Assembly (NCBI GenBank): GCA_938009335.1
Contig: CALLHT010000014.1
Span: 1-32,770, forward strand
Direction of reading: 5' to 3'
DNA length: 32,770 nt
Source: an uncultured Rhizobiaceae group bacterium
GTDB taxonomy: Bacteria; Pseudomonadota; Alphaproteobacteria; Rhizobiales; Rhizobiaceae
Position 1 is the stretch's first letter. Each line of letters opens with the position of its first letter. Of the stretch, positions 32,742 through 32,770 are shown in pieces. Below the pieces are notes generated by a model. That model did not search any database and was not told the DNA's origin. It worked only from the letters and a program-made list of their open reading frames with translations. A program made the position numbers and the translations under genes.

Positions 32742-32770
32742 AAACCGTGATGTGGCAGGTGAGTATTGCC

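Noticed and set aside
1-32770. tRNA/rRNA genes, CRISPR arrays, transposases or phage genes
   Set aside because: I looked for these and saw no cloverleaf-like, regularly spaced repeat or transposase sequence; the only direct repeat seen is the 20-bp duplication at 6784-6823.
32742-32770. Start of a further plus-strand gene (GTG/ATG near 32747)
   Set aside because: Only about 29 bases remain after the UPF0261 stop, too few to support a coding call.

Overview
This window looks like the chromosome of an alphaproteobacterium, most likely a Hyphomicrobiales-type heterotroph. The evidence is a SAM-II-type riboswitch ahead of metA (a class concentrated in Alphaproteobacteria), the thrC / M16 protease / GNAT order familiar from that group, a CoxE-like VWA protein, and a homoprotocatechuate cluster with its HpaR regulator. 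Base composition looks moderate by eye. Genes are tightly packed. I see no rRNA, tRNA, insertion sequence or CRISPR array. Species-level identity cannot be read from the sequence.

Layout. (1) 1-2725: a partial M19 membrane dipeptidase translationally coupled to an unrecognised 565-aa protein and a DUF3726-like protein, followed by a convergent small lipoprotein gene. (2) 3474-6808: thrC, an M16 metallopeptidase and a GNAT acetyltransferase, ending at a 20-bp tandem duplication that can fold into a hairpin. (3) 6825-11425, minus strand: a secreted esterase; metA with its own promoter and SAM-II riboswitch; a Phd/Doc-type toxin-antitoxin pair; a TauD-family dioxygenase; and the VWA protein. (4) 11532-20344: a homoprotocatechuate (3,4-dihydroxyphenylacetate) meta-cleavage cluster. 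It consists of hpaR divergent from hpaF-hpaE-hpaD-(PLP decarboxylase/aldehyde synthase)-FAH-hpaH, then a convergent FAD monooxygenase of the phenol-hydroxylase type, then a decayed second copy of hpaH. (5) 20348-32741: a second catabolic island around an IclR regulator. Leftward run PuuC-like aldehyde dehydrogenase, tctB, tctA, tctC, class I glutamine amidotransferase, cytochrome P450 and a glutamine-synthetase-like ligase. Rightward run iclR, a class III aminotransferase, an MBL-fold hydrolase and a Tm-1-like/UPF0261 protein.

How the genes work together. Region 4 can be read as tyrosine (or DOPA) to an arylacetaldehyde, then an arylacetate, a 3-hydroxylation by the flavoprotein (no hpaBC is present in the window), ring opening by HpaD, and the HpaE/F/FAH/H lower pathway. 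The PLP enzyme carries Phe where animal DOPA decarboxylases have the catalytic-loop Tyr. That is the signature that turns such enzymes into aldehyde synthases, and it fits this pathway well. Region 5 looks like an amine-degradation route through gamma-glutamyl intermediates: a ligase caps the amine, a P450 and an aldehyde dehydrogenase oxidise it, an amidotransferase-type hydrolase removes the glutamyl cap, and an aminotransferase takes the freed amino group. The P450, a tripartite tricarboxylate transporter and a Tm-1-like arm make it an unusual version. These pathway assignments are inferences from family and context. All alignments were made by eye.
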